From Acytostelium subglobosum LB1 (Eukaryota > Evosea > Eumycetozoa > Acytosteliales > Acytosteliaceae), in contig NW_012236507.1 of NCBI RefSeq assembly GCF_000787575.1, positions 192,253 to 256,252 on the forward strand: DNA of 64,000 nt, written 5' to 3'. The notes under the pieces were generated by a model, which was given only the letters and a program-made list of their open reading frames with translations, was not told where the DNA came from and did not search any database. Within the stretch, counting starts at the first letter, position 1, and every line of letters begins with the position of its first letter. The position numbers and the translations under genes were made by a program. Below are positions 61,301 to 64,000 of this stretch, piece after piece.

Positions 61301-62183
61301 CTCTTCATTGCCATTCAAGTTGGAGCAGTTTGAGAATCATCCAAACAAGTTGTTCTCGGCAATCATTGAACTACTGAAGTTGAGTGGACCTATGACGATG
61401 GGCGACATTATGGAGAGGTTGGGCGAACACTTTACTGAGGAACAGATAAAGAATACTTTGACACGACACTCCCGACCTGGCACACTCAATACCACGGCAC
61501 AGAAGCATCACTCGACACTGGGCCTCTATCATATCAAACTGAAACCGCACGCCACCCTCACCAAGCTGGACGAGCTGGTAGTCGGCATCGACGATCCACT
61601 GATCGAACTCAACACCAACGTCTACTCGCACCAACAGCACTTCTTTGGCGATGTGGACGAGCTCGTTGGCAACAAGGTACTCGTGCAAAAGGCACAGCGC
61701 GTGCACCAGTTTAACAGGCTGTCCAAGCATGAGATCGAGGTGTACCAGGTGAACGAAACACTCTACACCAAGCCACAACTGGAGCGATACTTGACGCGCG
61801 AGGCCAAGCTAGAGGAGCAGCGGGTCAAGATCGCCGAGCACAAGAAGAAGATGGAGTTGATGACCGGCAAGCGACAGAGGGCCAAGAAGCCCGTCGTCAA
61901 CCGCACGTTCAAAGTGCAGACGGCGCCCTTTGAGCCAGATGCGTGGTATCAGGAGTGGATCAATGATGCCCACAAATACGAGGAGGATCACGATGACGAA
62001 CACAATATATCAACGATGCTCCCGCCTACCTCACTGCCGACAACGACGGGCAAGGCCAACCGAGATGCATTCAGGATGCCCATGAGCCAGACAACCATGT
62101 CACAGCCAGTCTACTCTCGTAGATACAACGATGACGACGATGATGATGATCTCTATGGAGGAGGAGATAGCAGTGATGATTAA
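58319..62183 (+). CDS. Large acidic protein of unknown function, possible Pol I factor
   Basis: Predicted about 1137 residues from exons 58319..59567, 59914..61191 and 61297..62183. The Lys/Glu coiled-coil start and acidic blocks (about 80-190) precede a long, largely beta-strand region without recognisable WD motifs (about 220-960). A helical, winged-helix-like end follows (LFSAIIELLKLSGPMTMGDI, then MERLGEHFTEEQIKNTL), and a basic then acidic tail. Size, charge pattern and the probable beta-propeller recall RNA polymerase I SL1/core-factor subunits (TAF1C/Rrn6), but that is a guess. The acceptor of exon 2 is ambiguous: TACAG/G at 59913 adds a hydrophobic stretch. An in-frame alternative near 59980 after a pyrimidine tract would remove it. 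The first intron is full of ATCATTCCAATC repeats. Confidence 0.7.
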
Positions 62184-62710
62184 TCCAATCAATCAATCAA
62201 TCAATCAATCAGCCAATCACCATTTGGTTTCTTTCCACTGGACTGGAACTACTTCTATCCAATCAATCGATCAGCAATCATTCATTCCAGGGTGTTAGGA
62301 ACCGAACACTTGGGTGGGTGTCCATCTCAACACAAGTTGATCAATCACTTAAGTGATAAACTGGTCATTGATATCAATGACAATTACAAATCGGGATACA
62401 CACGTGCGGGAAACTCAAGTAGCATCGAGATCACCGAACGATCACTTTCAAATAAATTGTTTTAAGGGTTACAAAAGTACGTCGACGTTTCGACCACCCC
62501 GTATTCCGAGGCCTCGATCACTTAATTGTGTGACGTTTGAGGCAAAGATCACTTATCAAGTCAGAATCAAAACCCATTTTCTACTAGATATAATTGCAAA
62601 TGATGACCAAAGATCAACAATCAGCTCAAACGATATTCTGATCATTTCTTCGCTCATACTCATTCTGATCACTCATTCATTTATTCAATCCCTCGAATCA
62701 AATAATAATA
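62184..62710. other. Intergenic, no gene recognised
   Basis: Starts with a CAAT run directly after the stop codon, followed by mixed sequence. An open frame at 62353-62727 has no ATG-supported, motif-bearing content and overlaps the next gene's leader. Confidence 0.5.
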
Positions 62711-63627
62711 ATGGCGTAAGTATTTGATCGTACAACATACCCTCCCCCATCACATCCCCTGGAATCATTCCAATCACTCAACCACCCCACCACCCATCCA
62801 CTCACTCACTAACTCTTTCCCAATCAATCAAACTTTAGTTGTTGTGGATGCGCATCAAAGATCAAGAGGTTGTTGTTCTTCCTCTATGCAATGTCAATGT
62901 TGGCCAACTTTGCAACATCGATATCATTCTTGATCACATTGTATACTTATCCACACAGGGATGAGCTGGACGATGATGGAAAGAGGTATCTCAAGATTAC
63001 TCAGATACTGAGTACGGTTGGTCTGGGCTTTGACACTGCCACACAAATATTCTGTCTCGTCAAGTCTGGCTTCCACTGTTGCTCGGTCATTGTGGCGCCA
63101 GCCGTATCACTATCGTGCAATAAGAAGTGGAAGGAATTGAATGAGCAACGTGGATCATGGCCAGTGTTCAAACTCAAGATATGGAACATGTTCACACACA
63201 ATGTACTATTGTTGGCGGCCACTGCCTTCTACCTTCGTACGATGCGTGACGTTGTACCAGTCTCCCAAAGGATATCAGTCTTTTTCAAGATCGTTGCACT
63301 CCTAATCTCCATGGGTATATTCTTCTTTATCGAATTACCACTTAAGTGTTGTGTTCACAAGGTATGTCAAGTACCTGGAATGATTCCAGCCCCAGCCCAA
63401 CCCCCCACTCACACAATCAATCAATCAATCAAACAATCAAATAGACTGGAAAGGTTATTGATAAGAACAAGGATAAGATTGAGGCCAAGAAGGAGAAGAT
63501 TAAGAATAAGGCAAAGGATAAGATTAAGTCTTTGAAGGATAGGTCAAAGAAGGATGATAACAAACAGCCAACTGATGTTGAGATGGAGGTTAGATCATCT
63601 CCACCTGATACAAATGATGCTGTTTAA
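62711..63627 (+). CDS. Four-pass membrane protein, function unknown
   Basis: Predicted 236 residues from exons 62711..62715 (only five bases, ATGGC), 62839..63361 and 63445..63627. The first exon is inferred: ATGGC/gtaagt joins TTTAG/TTGTTGTGG to give MACCGCASKIKR, in frame with the rest. Four hydrophobic segments follow: LLFFLYAMSMLANFATSISF; VGLGFDTATQIFCLV; MFTHNVLLLAATAFYL; FFKIVALLISMGIFFFI. The tail is Lys-rich and cytosolic. The Cys-rich start (ACCGC) could be palmitoylated. No family was recognised. Confidence 0.72.
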
Positions 63628-63789
63628 ACATCTCTTTGGAAATAAATATTGTTTAAGTATCTTGGCGAGGGTTAGGGCAAGGTCGAGGGCAAGTTCAAGG
63701 GCGAGGGTTAGGGTTGCACTCCAAAATTAAAACAAAGTGATCAATCAATCTAAATAACAAACAATCAAACAAACAAATAGTATAACAAT
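63628..63789. repeat. G-rich telomere-like tract in a short spacer
   Basis: At about 63664-63715 the plus strand reads as irregular GAGGGTTAGGGCAAGG-type units, with two GGGTTAGGG stretches. A poly(A)-like AAATAAATA lies just before it. Confidence 0.6.
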
Positions 63790-64000
63790 ATGGATACAGA
63801 TAGACTGACAGATTGCTTCTTAAGTATCATCAGGAATAGATACTTGGTGAACTTGATACTTGGCAATGTACAATCGGGCAACATTTGGAACAAACGATAT
63901 AGGTCACTGAGGATGGCCACAGACATAATCACATTTGGTCGTTTCCCTTTGTTAAAGTACCGATTGCAACGTGACGATCCCATCGACTTCCTCTTTGAAG
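63790..64000 (+). CDS. Start of a dictyostelid ankyrin-type protein, truncated by window edge
   Basis: ATG at 63790 opens a frame to the end of the window: MDTDRLTDCFLSIIRNRYLV, then NLILGNVQSGNIWNKRYRSL. Dictyostelid ankyrin-repeat proteins commonly start with this pattern (a short helix, then FRNKYL, an IFxxV-like block and YR). The repeats themselves would lie beyond the edge, so the family call is tentative. Seventy codons are visible. Confidence 0.55.
   Translation, partial: MDTDRLTDCFLSIIRNRYLVNLILGNVQSGNIWNKRYRSLRMATDIITFGRFPLLKYRLQRDDPIDFLFE

Noticed and set aside
62353-62727. 124-codon plus ORF before the four-pass membrane protein
   Set aside because: No supported ATG; composition matches leader and intergenic DNA and it overlaps the next start.
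1-64000. Retroelements, virus-like elements, tRNA, rRNA and CRISPR arrays
   Set aside because: Looked for reverse transcriptase, integrase and capsid-like motifs, long terminal repeats, tRNA B-box sequences and spaced direct repeats; none could be supported.

Overview
The window looks like nuclear DNA of a dictyostelid social amoeba. Genes are compact and mostly separated by a few hundred bases. Nearly every gene is cut by short GT-AG introns (about 55 to 130 bases) filled with AATC/ATTC tetranucleotides, proteins carry long Gln, Asn, Ser and Thr runs, and several families are dictyostelid hallmarks (FNIP-repeat proteins, a two-domain GPI-anchored SodC-like protein, class I PI3-kinases with long low-complexity N-termini). 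Many conserved genes use G/C-ending codons, so this is probably not the very AT-rich Dictyostelium discoideum; I cannot name the species. No rRNA, tRNA, CRISPR array, LTR element or virus-like element was recognised.

Layout. 1-10 kb: a fimbrin gene cut by the left edge, a cysteine-rich membrane protein, a SodC-like relic broken by a 175-base inverted-repeat element, its intact SodC-like relative, a small unknown protein, a PIF/Harbinger-type transposase and another small unknown. 10-20 kb: a large mitochondrial PPR-like protein, an eight-exon class I PI3-kinase, and a secreted zinc deaminase-like protein on the opposite strand. 20-26 kb: mostly gene-free, with one two-pass membrane protein. 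26-35 kb: a Myb/SANT-like protein, PC4/Sub1, WDR43/Utp5, a dual-specificity phosphatase, a SAP-domain protein and a FNIP-repeat protein. 35-44 kb: listerin (LTN1), a NATD1-like acetyltransferase and a C3H zinc-finger protein. 44-54 kb: Integrator subunit 2, a broken FNIP-like gene and a CABLES-like cyclin-fold protein. 54-64 kb: RNase H2 subunit A, a short-chain dehydrogenase, ERCC1, a large acidic protein of unknown function, a four-pass membrane protein, and the start of a protein resembling dictyostelid ankyrin-type proteins.

There is no operon logic here. Housekeeping functions (ribosome quality control, rRNA processing, snRNA processing, DNA repair, RNA/DNA hybrid removal, PI3K signalling, actin bundling) sit next to each other without an evident shared pathway. 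Two head-to-head gene pairs (RNase H2A/dehydrogenase and ERCC1/unknown) have intergenic gaps of about 210 to 270 bases and may share bidirectional promoters.

Exon models were built by hand from splice sites, reading-frame closure and family conservation. All multi-exon models close in frame, except at single N bases that act as extra bases. The most unusual signals are a 13-base near-palindrome (TGGAATSATTCCA) that recurs mainly inside introns, a SodC-like protein that keeps the zinc ligands but has lost the copper ligands, and the element-interrupted relic beside it.
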